Assembly (NCBI GenBank): GCA_948567375.1
Contig: OX419755.1
Location: 50,411,001-50,475,000, forward strand
DNA from: Lunularia cruciata
Lineage: Eukaryota; Streptophyta; Marchantiopsida; Lunulariales; Lunulariaceae
DNA: 64,000 nt
Direction: 5' to 3'
Part shown: positions 1-13,699 of the stretch, piece after piece
How positions within the stretch are numbered: position 1 is the stretch's first letter
How the letters are laid out: the number at the start of each line of letters is the position of its first letter
Notes under the pieces: generated by a model
The model's database searches: none
The model's input: only the letters and a program-made list of their open reading frames with translations
Told to the model about the DNA's origin: nothing
Translations under genes and position numbers: made by a program

Positions 1-455
1 TCACACAATGTGGCATCCAACCGGAACACTAGGGCTGGGTCAACTCCCAATGTAAACATGTCATTGGTCAAAAACAAAAGACGCCGCATAATGAGTTGAG
101 CCACTCCCAACATCATGTTAGACTCAGTCTGTGTAGTAATAGGTGGCTTACTAGTAGGTATTCCATCATGCACTCCATCACCACCTCACACACATACACT
201 AGGACGTCTAGGAACCATGGATGTCGTCTCCAATGCCTCAGATAGTATGAAAGACTGGGGAAGTCTGACTTGTCTCCCAACCTCTCTTCTTTGCGGGTCC
301 AACTCCACTAATGTTCCTCTAGGCTCTAGAGCACGTACTCCATTCCAAGTCATTGCTGCAGATGCATCTACCTGTGCTACTCCGCACATGAAATCCAAAG
401 CATCTCTGTCACCAACATATGAGGTGGAAGCCTAAGCACCGGAATCTGATCTCCT
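1..455 (-). other. Ty3/gypsy internal region downstream of gag
   Basis: This stretch continues the minus-strand gypsy element beyond the end of its gag zinc-knuckle frame. An open minus frame at 186-398 of about 70 codons contains no domain I recognise; by position it should be the gag C-terminus or the link to protease. The plus-strand frame at 115-435 looks like its shadow. The element runs off the left edge of the window, so protease and reverse transcriptase are not visible. Confidence 0.5.
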
Positions 456-1984
456 CTAAGCAATAGCCATACTAACTAATCTTTGCTCCAACTGCTCAAT
501 CCGAGTAGCCACAAATGTATCAAAAGTAAGGGCAGGTATTGCACCCCTACTAGGTGTAGATCCTCTACCACCTCGTCCTCCATGAATTGGAGCTCCTCTA
601 CTACCTGCCATAACATCCTTACCACTCCGTAACTCCAGGTGTAGGTCAAAACATTGGTCATTAGTATGACTAAATCTGTGGCAATGCTCACACTGCCTCT
701 GTGCTGGCTGTGATGCACCAGAGGTATCAGGTCCGCTGCCCTGAGTACACTCTCTCCGATGGTGAGGTCCACCACAAGTCCCACAAGCAACACCACCACT
801 CACTGGTTGTTGCTAACCCAAAAATGAAGGTAAGGATCTAACTCCACTAGGCCCTCCACTTGCTCCATAGGATCTAGGCTGTCCACCCTGTCCTCAAAAA
901 CCAACTGGGCGTGGTGCACTCTATTGCACTCTAGAAGAAGTCATAGTTGTAGATGAGGTGTCCCTACCAAATCCAAATGTCACCACTTTCTCCTCCACCA
1001 TATTGAGCTCAATACGCTCAGCCAAACCAAAGACCATTGCCAAAGTGGGCAAAGTAGCCTGCAACAACGTAAAACACAAACTCTATGTTGCAACTCCTTG
1101 TCTAATATCCCATACCAAAACTAGACTACCTGAGCCTCAGTAACTCCCTGAGTGAAACTGATCAGCCGCCTCATGCAAGTGTATACCTTGCGTAGGCTCT
1201 CTCCAACCTTCCGCTGGAACTCCTGCAAGCTCCTCAACTTGTCAGTCCGCACTCCCTGGTAGTTCTACCTCAAACACTAGAAGAACTCTACCATGGGGTT
1301 AAACCCCGGTACCACACCACCTCCTACAACGGTAGCTCCACTCGTAGTAACACTATCTCCAGCTAGTGCACCTCCACTAGCTCCACCAACACTACTCGAG
1401 CTAGAACTTGTAGGTATAGCCGATCTACTCTTGGCCACCAAACCTGAAGTGATAAAGACATAGTTCGGAGACCAACACTATCTCTATAACTCGATCTCCT
1501 CCAAATAAGCTATCCTAAACTCATGGTAGTCATCCATCGGCGGACCCTCCTAGTGTTGAAACAACCCCTTCCATGCTATGAAAGGTGTGAACAAAGTCGG
1601 GTTCCGCATCTGTTGCAAATCACACCAATTATCAAACTCCTAAATGAAATCATCCAACTCAATGGTACCCACTGTACCAGACTAATGCCTAGGGCCTTTG
1701 GAGGCCCCATAAATCTTGTCCATGTCCCACAACAATGGTGCACACACACCAAGTGCACTCTCAACTAAATCAGCTCTTGTGTCAAACTCCAACTCAAAAT
1801 CAATCTCCTCCCTCACTAGGACCTGAGATACAGGTTGATACCGAGCACCACTCCGAGTAAACCCACCGTGTACTGTAGGGCTAACTCCTCTAGAATCCCC
1901 AATGAACTCTGTCATGACAAAGTAACCACAAGTCGTAACCGCAAGTACCCCACCAAGTGCCAACACCCATGGAACACTACCCAC
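456..1984 (-). pseudogene. Ty3/gypsy gag (capsid/nucleocapsid), broken
   Basis: Decayed gag of an LTR retrotransposon, which would package element RNA. Reading on the minus strand from about 1984, the N-terminal part contains a gag-like segment around 1480-1760 (frames with IELDDFI and DDYHEFRIAYLEE). A retrotransposon-gag core at about 1050-1260 follows, with fragments such as GESLRKVYTCMRRLI and YGILDKELQHRV. The last open part, 456-803, has a degenerate first knuckle (CGTCGGPHHRREC) and a canonical Cx2Cx4Hx4C zinc knuckle (CEHCHRFSHTNDQC), then a glycine/arginine-rich stretch. At least one stop and one frame change separate the segments, so it cannot make an intact protein. The LTR and primer-binding site just upstream confirm orientation. 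Confidence 0.8.
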
Positions 1985-2280
1985 TAATGTAACTCTAACT
2001 GAGATAACTACATTGGGAGAAAGGGCAACCTGTAACCTGCCATCACAACACGCACTCTCATGGTCTGTAGGTCATCACTTCCTACCTCACTAGAGAGAAA
2101 CAAAGGTAGTCTAACTGGTCATCACTCCAACCTCACTACCAAGAGCACACCAGAGTGCCAACACTCAAAAGTCATGGCACCTCACACAAGCATGGTGCAC
2201 AAACAGGAAACAAAACAAAGGAGGTCCAATCATAAGAAATCTAAACAAAAACCCTCCATCTCATAAAACCACACGGGACT

Positions 2281-2293
2281 GACTCTGCCACCA
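2281..2293 (-). promoter_or_regulatory. Primer-binding site of gypsy element
   Basis: Read on the minus strand this is TGGTGGCAGAGTC, close to the initiator-Met-tRNA type site (TGGTATCAGAGC) used by many plant LTR elements. It lies two bases beyond the LTR end and directly before the gag leader, which fixes both the LTR boundary and the direction of the element. Confidence 0.65.
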
Positions 2294-2295
2294 TT

Positions 2296-3633
2296 TGGCA
2301 TTTGACATAAGAGAAGTTTGTATCTAAGTCCTAAGCAACCAAGATCACCAAGAATGGGATCAAATTGTCTCTCCTAGCCAAAGCTACAAGTGCATAGATA
2401 ACGGTGGCATAGTCACTAGGATAACAAGTGAGGGTCAACTAGTTGGCTAGGGCACCAGTCTAGGAACAAGGGTCTAGGGTAAGACCTTGTTGCGCACAAT
2501 CTAGCAGGATGTGCAGATTTTGCCAACCAAGGACCAAGATCTACTCTAAACTAGCTAGCTTCATGCCAGCAAGCTGGCTTGCTGGCCCTTCTAGGCCTTT
2601 GTAGCCTCTCATAGCCCACAGCCCTATGCCTCAAAGCCTCTAAATGCCAAATGAGGCCTTTCTTCTTGCCACTTCAAACCTCCTCTAAAATCTTGCGAAA
2701 CTCCTCCAACTTGGCAAAACTCCTCCAAATCTGACCAACTAGCAAAAATCCTCCAAATCTAGCCAAAATCTGATGTAAAATCTGACATAAACCCTAAATT
2801 TGGCTGACCACCAAATCCCACACTAACTCTTCACTCAAGCCAAATTGAAAATATGGGTTTCTCCAAATTACAATTTTACAAGAATAGCTTCCCAACTCTA
2901 CCTTCAATTTTACTTTTTGAGCCCAACTTGTAACAAATTGGTCCTTCCTTCACCTCTTGAGCTCAAAATCACAACCATTGCTTGAGATTTGCTCCTTCTC
3001 TACTCAAAAATTGGCCAGCGCTTCCGCACACCGTCTTCTTTATTGCCAAATCTGCATCAATTGACAAGCTTCTGCACACTAGGGAAAAACTAAACTTGAA
3101 TCGAGCTACCAACGATCCACCGAGCTTGGAGATACCACCAACACTCAAAGTTCCTGCACCCGATTTCCCCTTGAGCTCACTTCTTTGATGCAATCAGATT
3201 GTTTACCACTCTCAACTCAACTCAACTCATATCAATATTTGATTTGTCATTCTATAAACTACCAACAATTGGGCACTGATTACAGTCAAGCCACACCCAC
3301 GCACCATAGAGAATCTAGGTGACGCTCGCCGGCCTCTATCCACCATAGCCGAGAACTCGAAGGCTCAACATCAGAGAAGTGAGCTCTCTAAAGCTGCACT
3401 TCAAAAGTATACTCCTTGGACTCAAGCTAGGTTTGAACCCTAACGGTCCCGTTGACGGCACACTCGGCGGTGCAAAGTGACAATGGGCCCCACCGTGAAG
3501 TCCATACCCCAAACACAAAATCTGACCATTAGAAAGTAGTCTCTGAGAAACTGCTAAGATAACTCTAACTACTATCATTTCAACTCACGTGTCCAAGCAA
3601 TCTAGATGCGACACTACAAATGGAGTGACATCA
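2296..3633 (-). mobile_element. 5' LTR of minus-strand gypsy element (about 1.34 kb)
   Basis: The inner boundary next to the primer-binding site is seen as TGCCA on the minus strand. The outer end is most likely near TGATGTCACTCC at 3633; an alternative start TGTAGTGTCG lies about 16 bp inside. A second diverged copy of the outer 340 bp occurs at 37.9-38.2 kb, which supports its being a repeat end. Inside, 2694-2775 holds imperfect short tandem units around AACTCCTCCAAATCTG. I see no target duplication because the other element end is outside the window. Confidence 0.65.
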
Positions 3634-6418
3634 TCCAGAAAATAGATCGATTATAACTATATAATCAGACCTAGTTTAAGAATATTATCAATAAGATTTC
3701 AAATATGGATGAATTGGTGAAAATACATAAAAGAAAGCTTATTTACCTGATGATGTACCATAATTTGAAAATTCATAATTATTTATAATATACAAAACAA
3801 TATATTTTAATTAAAATTGATGTATGATCTAAATAATCATCATCAATTAAATGTTAGTTCATATCAATATTTTATTCTTATTTTCAACATCTTAGTTTAA
3901 CCTTTTTCACATATATTTTATTCTCTTAAGTGTAAAATACCAAGAAATTTATCCTACATTTGACTTACATATGATATATTTGATTTTCCAAAATAATAAA
4001 ATATATTTGCAGTTGTTTGCCTGTAAAAAATAACTTTCAAAAGAAGTAGAAATAAAAAAGAAATTTTAAATATTGGTTGACAGTATGTCTATTAATAATT
4101 TTATTTTATAATTTTATTAATCTTATTGGATTTAGGTTTCAATTCTATATCCTTTAGATAGACCAAATTCATTGGAACTTTGTTTGAGCTCAATTGTACA
4201 TTTGGACTACATATCTACATGGAACAATAATTTGCTTGAGAAAAAAAATATACATCATCAAATTAAAAGTTTCTTCTAGGTCACAAATGAAGTACATATT
4301 ATAATTGAAAATATATGATGATGACATGATAATAAATGCAGATTTCTATTTTTGTATATATTATGTTTATAGTATGAAAGTATGTATTATTACAAAAACA
4401 CATAATATGTTAATGAAATCTAACTAAATGAACATAAAGTATATGACTATGTATTATATCTCAAAGTGTAAAAGTTAGTCAATGTCGAGTAAATTTCAGT
4501 GAGTAATCACATAATAGCTAAAAATGTTTCAAATGCTTACATAGACTTAGTTTAATAAAAGCTTTTCTTCATTAAAAGGTTATTTGTATCGATTTGTGTA
4601 GATTTGATAATCGAGATAAAATTCTAGCTCAAAATCTCTAAATGATAAATATTTAAAAGAATGAGAATATACATTTAGAAGAAAGTAAAAATTTGAAGTA
4701 ACAATAGTGATATTCAGTGTCAACAAATAAATTCTTGGAGAATAAGAGAAGAAAAGAAAAAGAGTCATTTATCTAAGACATACATAGAAATAGGGTTTAT
4801 GGTAATCCTGATATCCTAAACCCTTAATTATATCAATATGCCTATAAAAATATATAATCATAAATCCCATAAAGTATAGCTTTATACATGTAAAACAACT
4901 TAGAATCTTGAATAAGTTGGGATAGCATTTTCACTTGTATGAATTTTCCTTACGGACGAATTTAGAGTTTAAGTTATAGAATATACCTAGTTTCCAATCC
5001 AGATTAATTAGATGACCGAACTCTATAGAGGAGATATGAACACATTTTCCTTGTTCTCTATTATAGAATACAGCTTTTTCCTAACTTCAGAGAATGCCCG
5101 ATTCTTCCAACGAAATATCTAGATGAGTAACATTCTTTAAAAAATTCAGCTTTATGCATTATTAGAGTTTAACAAAATCACGTTAATGGTTTTTCCCATA
5201 CATAACGTTAACATATTATACCAGGTTATCGATTCTAGGAATTTAGTGCGCTATTGGTAACGGAAATCTCAAGAAATCTAGAAGCGCGGTAGCATAAGAA
5301 ACATCTAGAGGAGTGTAGTCTCATGGGACAAGTTCTAATCTGTACCGTTTATGATATAAATATGGAAGTATTCTTTGCAATGCTGTATAGTCTTATGCAT
5401 TATGAAGAATGATACAGTCTTATTAGGATAATAAGACTATATCCCTTGCACTTTTAAATATACCAACGAGTGTGACCTAGGTCTATTGACAAATTTAAGG
5501 TTGATTAGGAGTTCTATCTATACTGTGAATAGACTTGTGAACCAAATTTTTTTAAGGGCAGCCTGTCATGATTTACATGTGTATTGACTTTTGTAGTCTT
5601 CTCGTATTATTTCATCTCCCAATTAAAGTTGGAAACGAGACCTATGAACTGCATTATGCGCTGGGAATTTTGGAGGAGACGAGTTAGATGTGTATAAAAA
5701 GCAGAAGAAGCTTATAGTTTTATGAACGTAAATTCTTCATAGAACAACTAAATTCAGTAAGAAAAAGAAAACTTTTGCTCTAATAGTGATCTTTCAAAAG
5801 ATCACTATTAGAGAAAAATCGCAAACCGAAAGATTGTCATATATATGCTTCTCTACAGGTGTTAAGGCTGACGGGTGTCCCTAAACGCGACATTTTGCAG
5901 CCGTCAGTCCCGGTCAGTTAAGAATATGGTCAAGTTGATGCAGAGCATTACGATACCAAATTGCCAAAAGTGATTCAGTTTCCGGGACGAGGTCGACAAG
6001 ACCTCTTAGAGTTAAAAAAAACCAACGTGTTGACAAGAGAAAAGTAAACCAAGATTCAACGCAAGGTAAAGGAGTTTCTTTACCACAAAAGGATATTACC
6101 TTAACACGGTTGATCACACGAGTGCTGGAATGATTGCGTCCACGCGCACTTCAAACGTCAAACTCGGTACATAGGCGTGATAAGAGGATACAATACTGTA
6201 CAGCACAGAGAATACCGTAATTGAGAATATCCTACACTAAGGCGGTGGGACAGTAAGGTGCCAAAAGTTTAGGGTGTGAACCATAAGGATGTAATCCGTC
6301 AGCGCATATGTCCTTGCTGTAACTTATAATTTGTAAACTATAATTTTGTAGACCTTATGCCTCGTATAGATTCGAAATCTTAGGTCCAGTAAGTCAGATT
6401 TCTCCTATCGATATTATT
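3634..6418. other. Unassigned AT-rich DNA, then a more complex stretch
   Basis: No gene or recognised transposon domain found. 3634-4900 is AT-rich with short unconvincing frames. From about 4900 the base composition becomes more balanced and the sequence looks less repetitive. A perfect hairpin lies at 5778-5813. Frames such as 5914-6117 (minus) show no familiar motif. Confidence 0.4.
5778..5813. repeat. Perfect 17-bp inverted repeat (hairpin)
   Basis: Arms 5778-5794 and 5797-5813 are exact reverse complements (CTCTAATAGTGATCTTT and partner) separated by 2 bases. Flanks are A-rich. No open frame or T-run suggests a specific role. A small foldback end or replication-slippage product is possible. 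Confidence 0.85.
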
Positions 6419-6520
6419 GCGGCCTAACTCTATTTTACCTCTTTTGTCTCTCTTTCCCTTGTACAGCTCGATGAGATCTTTTCATCGAGCTGTTCTTCGT
6501 GATCACTTTTCTCCCATATT
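6419..6520 (+). repeat. RLE-LINE 3' tail copy, plus orientation
   Basis: This resembles the 3' end of the RLE-type LINE at 22.8-26.6 kb: a degenerate GGCCTAA stem, TTTTACC, a T/C-rich run, CTTGTACAG, then a hairpin. The hairpin arms here are 12 bp (6463-6474 and 6482-6493, ACAGCTCGATGA and partner), longer than in the LINE itself. No LINE coding sequence is seen upstream, so this is a severely 5'-truncated copy or a short element borrowing the tail. Confidence 0.55.
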
Positions 6521-6740
6521 TTAATTGTTCATGTAATGTTCACATCTAGTCGTCAATGACACCAAATACTTAGAAGAGGAAAATGGAAACAAATCCTTGC
6601 GACCAAGGAAAAGTAAAAGTGTCGATGATTAAATACGGAATGTATGAATTTGTATTCCACAAGAGCTTCAAACCGACCACTGTGACCACTTAAAACTATG
6701 GTCCACTTTAGTTCCGGTTTCCAAAGGGATATATCACATA

Positions 6741-6827
6741 GGCGACCGCATAGGAAACACGAAGGAGAGGGTCTTCCCTTCACGGAAGACCCCATCCTTC
6801 CGAGTTAAAATAGGTCAAAGCCCAAAT
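6741..6827 (-). repeat. RLE-LINE 3' tail copy, minus orientation
   Basis: On the minus strand this reads GGATGGGGTCTTCC, a loop, GGAAGACCC, then CTATGCGGTCGCC, matching the LINE tail and its terminal CGCGGTCGCC block. The hairpin arms are 6769-6777 and 6784-6792 (9 bp perfect). It faces the plus-oriented copy about 220 bp to the left. Confidence 0.6.
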
Positions 6828-6880
6828 GATATCAATTTGAGCGATCTAAATCACTGCACCTAAGATATCACATCTAAACA

Positions 6881-7112
6881 TGGCCCATATATTCATAGAA
6901 TGTCGTTTGCATAGCATCCTAGGATTTTTTCATATGTTTTTTAAATGTTACCCTTGTAAAAAATATTATCTATGTGGATGATCTTTCTACAAATGGCCCA
7001 TATGTTCCTGGTATGTCCTTCGCATTGGATCCTAGGATTGTGTCATATGTTTTTAAAATGTTACCCTTGTAAAAGATACTCACTTTTATTCATGTGTATG
7101 ATCCTTCTCACT
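6881..7112. repeat. Tandem duplication, about 113-bp period
   Basis: TGGCCCATAT begins at 6881 and again at 6994. Both units contain GCAT, ATCCTAGGATT, TCATATGTTTTT, AATGTTACCCTTGTAAAA and a TGTGGATGAT or TGTGTATGAT motif in the same order. A third partial match (ATTCATGTGGATGATC) follows near 7170. Units differ at many positions, so the duplication is old. Confidence 0.75.
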
Positions 7113-10100
7113 AGAAGACTTAAATGTTACCTTGTAGAGAGTGGGTTATTATTCAAAATAATTCAAATTCAAATATTATTCATGTGGATGATCTCTCTAG
7201 TATTGCCTAACCATTTCTTACGTACTTTGTGTGGGTCCATTTGGTCCTCACTAGTTTGTGTCTCTTGTTTTGGTCCTTTGTGACTCTTGGGCTTTAAACT
7301 CTTATGTCCTTTTGCACTTATTTGTATCTTGTACACTTTCCACTTTCTTTTGTGTTACTATTTTATATATTGGTTTTGTTCCACTTTGTGTGTGTCTTTT
7401 TTCTCTCATCTTCTTATCAGATTTCAGAACTTCTAACAAGCGGATCATGGAAAACTTTGGTATTATTATTGGACTAAGGACCTTTGAGTATGAGAAAGTA
7501 GATTTGACATGTACACAAAGGTCAATAGATCTCTATGTGAAAGAGTAGGTCTACTATCTATATAGGAGACAACATCTATAGCCTTTTTTGATAATTGTGC
7601 TCTCTTTGCATGCCTATTTTCCACCATTGGAGTATTTAAATTGCGCCAACTACTTCCTTTATAATGATGAGGTTCCACCTAGGTTTGATCTATCCATTTT
7701 CATTTCCATTACTTACTTCTGTGTTTGGTTCTACACTAGATGCATCAAAAGGTCCATATGACTTTGTGCTCTTTTGGAGTATAAAGGATAGCTACACATG
7801 ATGCAATCAAATATATAATGTTTTTCATAGCACAAGAGAGTAAATACCTTGCTTAGAGAGAAGGTAGGTATGCTTAACATATAATATGAGTTAGTTTATA
7901 TTTGGTATTTGGTATGAGATGATAAGGTGATAGTAACAGATGTTGTGGATATGGATCCCACATATGATCCAATTTTGGTGAGTGGATTACATCCTATGAG
8001 ATGAATGGCAAGAGGATCGGCAACAGCAAATGTCTCCAAGTATAAGAGTATGTAATGAGGTCATCTATTTCTTTTACTACTCTTTTAGTTATATTGAATG
8101 ATGGATATAGAGTTTGACACATTTGTCAAAGAGTTCACAAGAGCATATCCGAGTCAAATTTAGGGATACTACTTTCACTTTACTGTTTTTTAATCCACTT
8201 TAGAAGGCATGTTGTGTTATGTAGAGTATTGGCTAGTGCAATCCATAAGAGAGCAATCACATTTGATGTTGCTTCTTTAGATGCTCTCAAAGTATGTAGA
8301 CCATACAATTTTCATAACTTATGCATCTTAAGTGTTGTTCTAATACAAATACTTTAAGGCTTAGCACTTTTACTTCTTGTGTTTAATCCTTGTTTGGCTT
8401 GATGAGATATTCTATCCTTCTTGTTATCCTACATATTTGTCTTTTTTCTTCAAATTGGATCTGCATGTTTACTTCACCTTGGAGTTTAAAATAAACCACT
8501 TAAAATGATCAATAAGAGCAAACAACAATGATATAAACAAAGCCTTCATCTAATATATTGAGTTGGTAAAATAAGTTGCTCATCGGGTCAAAGACTTTGT
8601 TGATTTTCAAATTTTCATTTTGCAAAGTTTTCTAACTTCTATTGAGTTAAAGTTCTCATATTAACTTTAACTTGCGGAAATTTAGAGGATGATAAGTTGG
8701 ATAAATAAGAAATTTTCTTATTTGGCAAAGAACTCCTTAAGTTGATGAAAATTGATTGATGTTATATTGATATAAAAAACATATTATTTATTAATTTTAT
8801 ATTTTTTCCAAATAAACATGAATGTATTTATCTCTTTATATTTATAAATTTATAAAATTATTTAACAAATTAAATTTCTCTCTTTCACATCATATTTAAA
8901 ACTACAAGATATTGCTCATTTTTCTTCTTTACACTCTTCTTCTTAGTATCTTAATATTCTTAATTTTCACAAAATTATACATCCAACAAACACTTACAAA
9001 GTCTAACTTTAAACATGAGCCTCTGGTTAAATAAATAAATTGAACATCTATGTGTCAACCAATGGGCCAAACTTTTTAATTTATATATGTATAAATGAAA
9101 CAAAGCAATAGAAATAGCAATTCCTTATGGAATCTAGAGACAAACATTTTACCTTTTTACTTAGTTATGTTCATCAGTAACATAATGGTTCAAGGACTCT
9201 TAAACCGTAAGTATACAATTCAAATGTGTAAATTTTAGGGCATATTAGTAAGTGTACATGGTTTTAAGCCATATAATATAGCATTTATACAGTCTTTATG
9301 TCATAATCTATAGTCTCTAGAATAAAATTGTGCTCTAAGTTATTTCAAGATACATAATTTAGCAATACCTATACTCCTTATCCCAATACAAAATTATGTT
9401 GGTGCTAAAGAGATAAAGTTTTTATAATTTTGTTGCAGTGACATATTGTCACCTAGATGCAATTATGACATCATACAATTAAGAAGATTTAGTTGATATG
9501 ATTGAACTAATAATTGCATATGATGAGACCTCCATTACAAATAGAAAAGACAACATATAGAAGAGATTTAAACGGTTCAAACCACTCAATTCTTTTCCAA
9601 TAAAAGGTTGCCTCTTATATGCCTGTAAATTAAGGCTTTCCTTGTAAATTAAAAAGCCATAAAATTATTGTAATATTTTATTATTGCTCATAAGGGAAGA
9701 TGTCTAATAGAATAATTCATTTTGTATTTTGATTATATAGCATATAAACTTTACCCTACATTTTATCATGTGAATGTTTTTCTTAGCTCCAAAGTTTTAT
9801 ATTTGTTACCTTCGGACTTTGACAAATGTAATGTCTACTGTACTAAAATTTATAATATTTTATTTTGTGAATAGTTTTCTTAACTCCAAACTCTGAAAGG
9901 TTTAAGTTTGGATTTGAATAACTGTCATGTCTTTTATAAATAATCTATAATATAGTCAGTAGAAATTGCACTAATTTATTAAGTAGTTTTTTTATCTTAG
10001 TATATTGTAATAATTTATATCACAATATATCCTTTTTTCTTTATATTTATCCAAATAATTACTATTTTTCTAATAAGTGAAATGTAAAATTTATATTTTT

Positions 10101-13100
10101 TTCTGCATCACCTTATCTCTAATATATGAGAAATTTCATATCTTGTTATAAAAGCTAATTTAAGAGAAAAATCACCTAGGGTTACAAGTGTGAAATTTTA
10201 GATTATAAATATGGATTTTAGTATTCATGTCACACTCTTATACTTTATTGCTAGTATTTTCAATACACAAATTATCTAAAATGTAATATGAAGATTGTAG
10301 TAATGCTGATGAAAATAGTAAATTTTCATCCAAAACAATTAATATGACAATAAGTTTCTATATATTTGAGTTACCAGACATGATTAAATGCATTATCTAC
10401 AGATATGAAAATTGTATGCGATAAAATGTCATGATAATTAAAAAATAAAAATTCATATAATTAGAAACTATTTTTATATATTATAATTGTTGAGAACTAC
10501 ATTTTTAGAGAGTTAATATAGAGAATAGTAAGAGAAGAAATAGACCAAGGGATTCAAAGTACTAAAATATAAAAGATGACCTAAAGGGTCATTATTTATA
10601 CATAAAAGTGCATATGCTCACTTCTCAAAGGAGTTCTAAATCACTCAATCCTTGGGAAGGTTCATGTAATACAAGCAGCTAGATATATTATCTAGAGGTG
10701 AAATTTGGCTTGGTAACATCTAGAAGGGTGTTGCATACAATGTGCTAGGTATATCATATAGAAGTGTCACAAAAAGAGTACTTATACTAATAGAGAAGAA
10801 GCCAAAAATAGCATGAAGTTTAGAGCCAATTTTGGAGGCCAAAATGGATGAATTATGTCTAAAAAATGGATACATTCTTCCCTAAAGAGAAAAAACTTAC
10901 CTTTTCACCCTATGATTTGTCCTGTCAAGAACTTCCAATGGTACCTCACCGACATGATTTTGAGCTCCCTACATTAAGATTCCATAAATATTCCCTTTGG
11001 TCAAACCCGTTTGACCAACTAGATAGGACATGGACTGACATGTCACATATCAAAACAACTAATCTAAGGACACAGCTTGTTGACATCTCACCAATCCATG
11101 TATTTGATCCAAGGGTGGAGCTCACTTTGAGTGGATCTTCTTTGCTATATAATAAAGAGAATGTGATCCTTTGGGGCATCGAAGGATTGAGTGTGAAATC
11201 TATGTTTTATCTCTTGTATTTCTCTCGGAGAGCTCTCTTGTCCTCAAAGTATTATAGTTCATCAACACCCTCTATAGTACCTTGATAGCTTACTTTGGTT
11301 TTTAATATGGTTCTAGATATGGTACATTCTAAATAACCTTATGTGAAATTTACATGGGACATCTTAGAGTATCTTTTGGAAGTTTCTAGTAATTTACATG
11401 ATAATTCAAGTAAATTATAATGGTAACATTTCCTATTTCCTTTCTGCTGGGTAATGAAGTCCGCATATGCTTCAATGTTTTTGGGTCTGAACTTCAACAT
11501 TGTGAAAATCATGTGAAGAGGCTCCCATGTAACCTTGTGAAGCAAGTAAACTTCCCATTAAACTTTGAACTTCATGTATTAGATAGGCAAAAAGCACAAT
11601 CACACTTAACAAATATTTCATAAACTTTCTACTTGTCTTAGTACTTAACAATTATTGTAGATGAAGAAGTTGAATCATTTAAGAGAATTAGATGGGTGGT
11701 TATGACATTGACTTGAAAAATATCACAATTTAAAAATACAACTAATATCACCTACTCAACTAGACCATATTGTTTGAGTGAGAATAAGATTGTACTCAAA
11801 TTGCACGAATGGTAGTATTTTGAGAACCAAACAAGTTTACATTTCCAAGAGATGTATCACAAATTTAATACATGTCAACAAAGAGATCTTTAACTTTACT
11901 TTGGACTTAAGCAAGGCAAATCTTATTTGTCACTCTTTTTGAAATGGAAAGGTTTCAGTTTGAAATGTGGAAAATAAGATGATGCAAATGTGTTCATTAA
12001 TCTCAAATTTACCAAACAAATATATAAATTTGAGAGTTAAGAAGACTAATTCAATAAAAAAACTTGAGTATCTAAAAGGTAAGATAATGCTATACTAGAA
12101 AGTATAAACTTTATCACCAATGAAAAAAAGATAGATTTCAATAGTGTGTAAAAATAGATTATTTTTATAGTGTTTTGGCACAAGAAAATAACCTTTGGCT
12201 TCTTGAAAGCAAGAAGATGGAATTATAACCAACATATGAAGACAAGGGACTGAATAAATACAAAAAGATCCGGAGTATTGACTATAGTCAAGAAAGAAGA
12301 GAGAGAATTTGCACTTTTTTCTTAGATTTGTTGTAGACAAACTAAGGTTGGAGTGAGAGCATTCAAATTTGTATGGTGAATATATCAAAGCATATCTTTA
12401 AAGGTTTTCTGGTATACATTTAATTTTACTGCCTATTTAGGTATTTTAAACAATAGACATGCAATTTTCATCTTTGAAGTATTGAACAATGCTGACCAAT
12501 TTGTTCGAATAAAGCATAGATTGTAATTAAATATGAGTGACTTAAGACATAATATTGAAAAAATATAAATTCAAAGTAGAGCCTATGAGATTAAGATAAA
12601 TCTACCATGCTAAGAAGGACTTGAGTGGATTCTCTTACTGAAGTATTATCCTTAATGCAACAATTCAAAAAAAGTTTGAATAATGGTTCACAAAGATGCA
12701 ATGAATGCATGCTCAAATACTTGCAAGGTAAATGTTGACACCATTAGAAATGATCAATAATTTTCATACTAAAATAACAAAAATACAATTATTAATACAT
12801 ACTAAAATAAGCTACTAATAATTTTTAGTAGCTTCCACATGAAAAAGACACAAAACTTGCTTGGTATATTTTACTCCTATCATGAATGTTGAGGAGGAGT
12901 AGAAGTTTTAACAAATAAAATATAATTTTATATGTAAAACCATATGGATTTTTCAATAAACCCAACCAAAGATCAATATCATGTAAGATATATACTTTAC
13001 TTCCTTGCTTTATGATCCATTGTTAGTAGAACATAAATTAAACTCATTACACTTATCTATAATAAGTTTGAATAACGAATCTCCTTGCAATTTCTGATGC

Positions 13101-13635
13101 TACTTTGCATTTATTCCTTCCTTAATTTTTCTATATTGATAATAAATTATTTTTATTAATTTTAATTATACTTCTAGTTTGACTGAATTAATGGAATTAA
13201 TACAATTGTGGAATTTAGAAGCTGCTTGTCATATACATAACTAGACATTACATGTAGAGCAAGGTGGAATTTTCTTGGTTTAACTTGAATTTTCTTTACT
13301 TCAACTTGATTTCATATATTTCAAGACAATACTCATCATAATGTTATTTGTATTACATATGCTCTAAGTTCATAGATACAATTATAGCTTGTGGGTTTAT
13401 GCATATTATTATAAGCCTGCGTAAAATATAATGTTATGGAGTCATTGTGACATAAACCATATGTATTTCTTGAGATTTTAAGTAGAAAATCTTAATAGCT
13501 GGATTTATAGAATTTTTTTATCTTCTCAAGGCAAACTTCATAGAGCATAAATTGTCTCCAAGCATCTTTTGTAGCACTATTTCAGTAACAAAGTGAAATA
13601 ATAGAAAATAAACTAGAATAAGTAAATTTGAGAAC
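7113..13635. other. Gene-free AT-rich DNA
   Basis: No domain recognised on either strand. The longest frame, 10866-11285 plus (139 codons), has no motif I know and no coding neighbours; I treat it as chance or a very old relic. It contains a small palindrome at 10999-11016 (GGTCAAAC, 2 bases, GTTTGACC). 7200-7560 has T-rich open frames of low complexity and no family signature. Confidence 0.4.
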
Positions 13636-13699
13636 ATGTGGTTATAATTACAGAAAAGGTGACAACAATGTGGTTATAAGTATAGAAAAGGTGACAGAC
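13636..13699. repeat. 32-bp direct tandem duplication
   Basis: ATGTGGTTATAATTACAG starts at 13636 and its near copy (ATGTGGTTATAAGTATAG) at 13668; both continue AAAAGGTGACA. Local duplication in otherwise featureless DNA. Confidence 0.8.

Noticed and set aside
6960-7200. YVDD-like translation (TATGTGGATGAT) suggesting a copia reverse transcriptase
   Set aside because: No other RT motif lies nearby in any frame and the phrase is part of the 113-bp repeat, so the match is accidental.
10866-11285. 139-codon plus-strand open frame as a possible gene
   Set aside because: No recognisable domain, no neighbouring coding signal or splice context, and similar lengths arise by chance in a 64-kb window.
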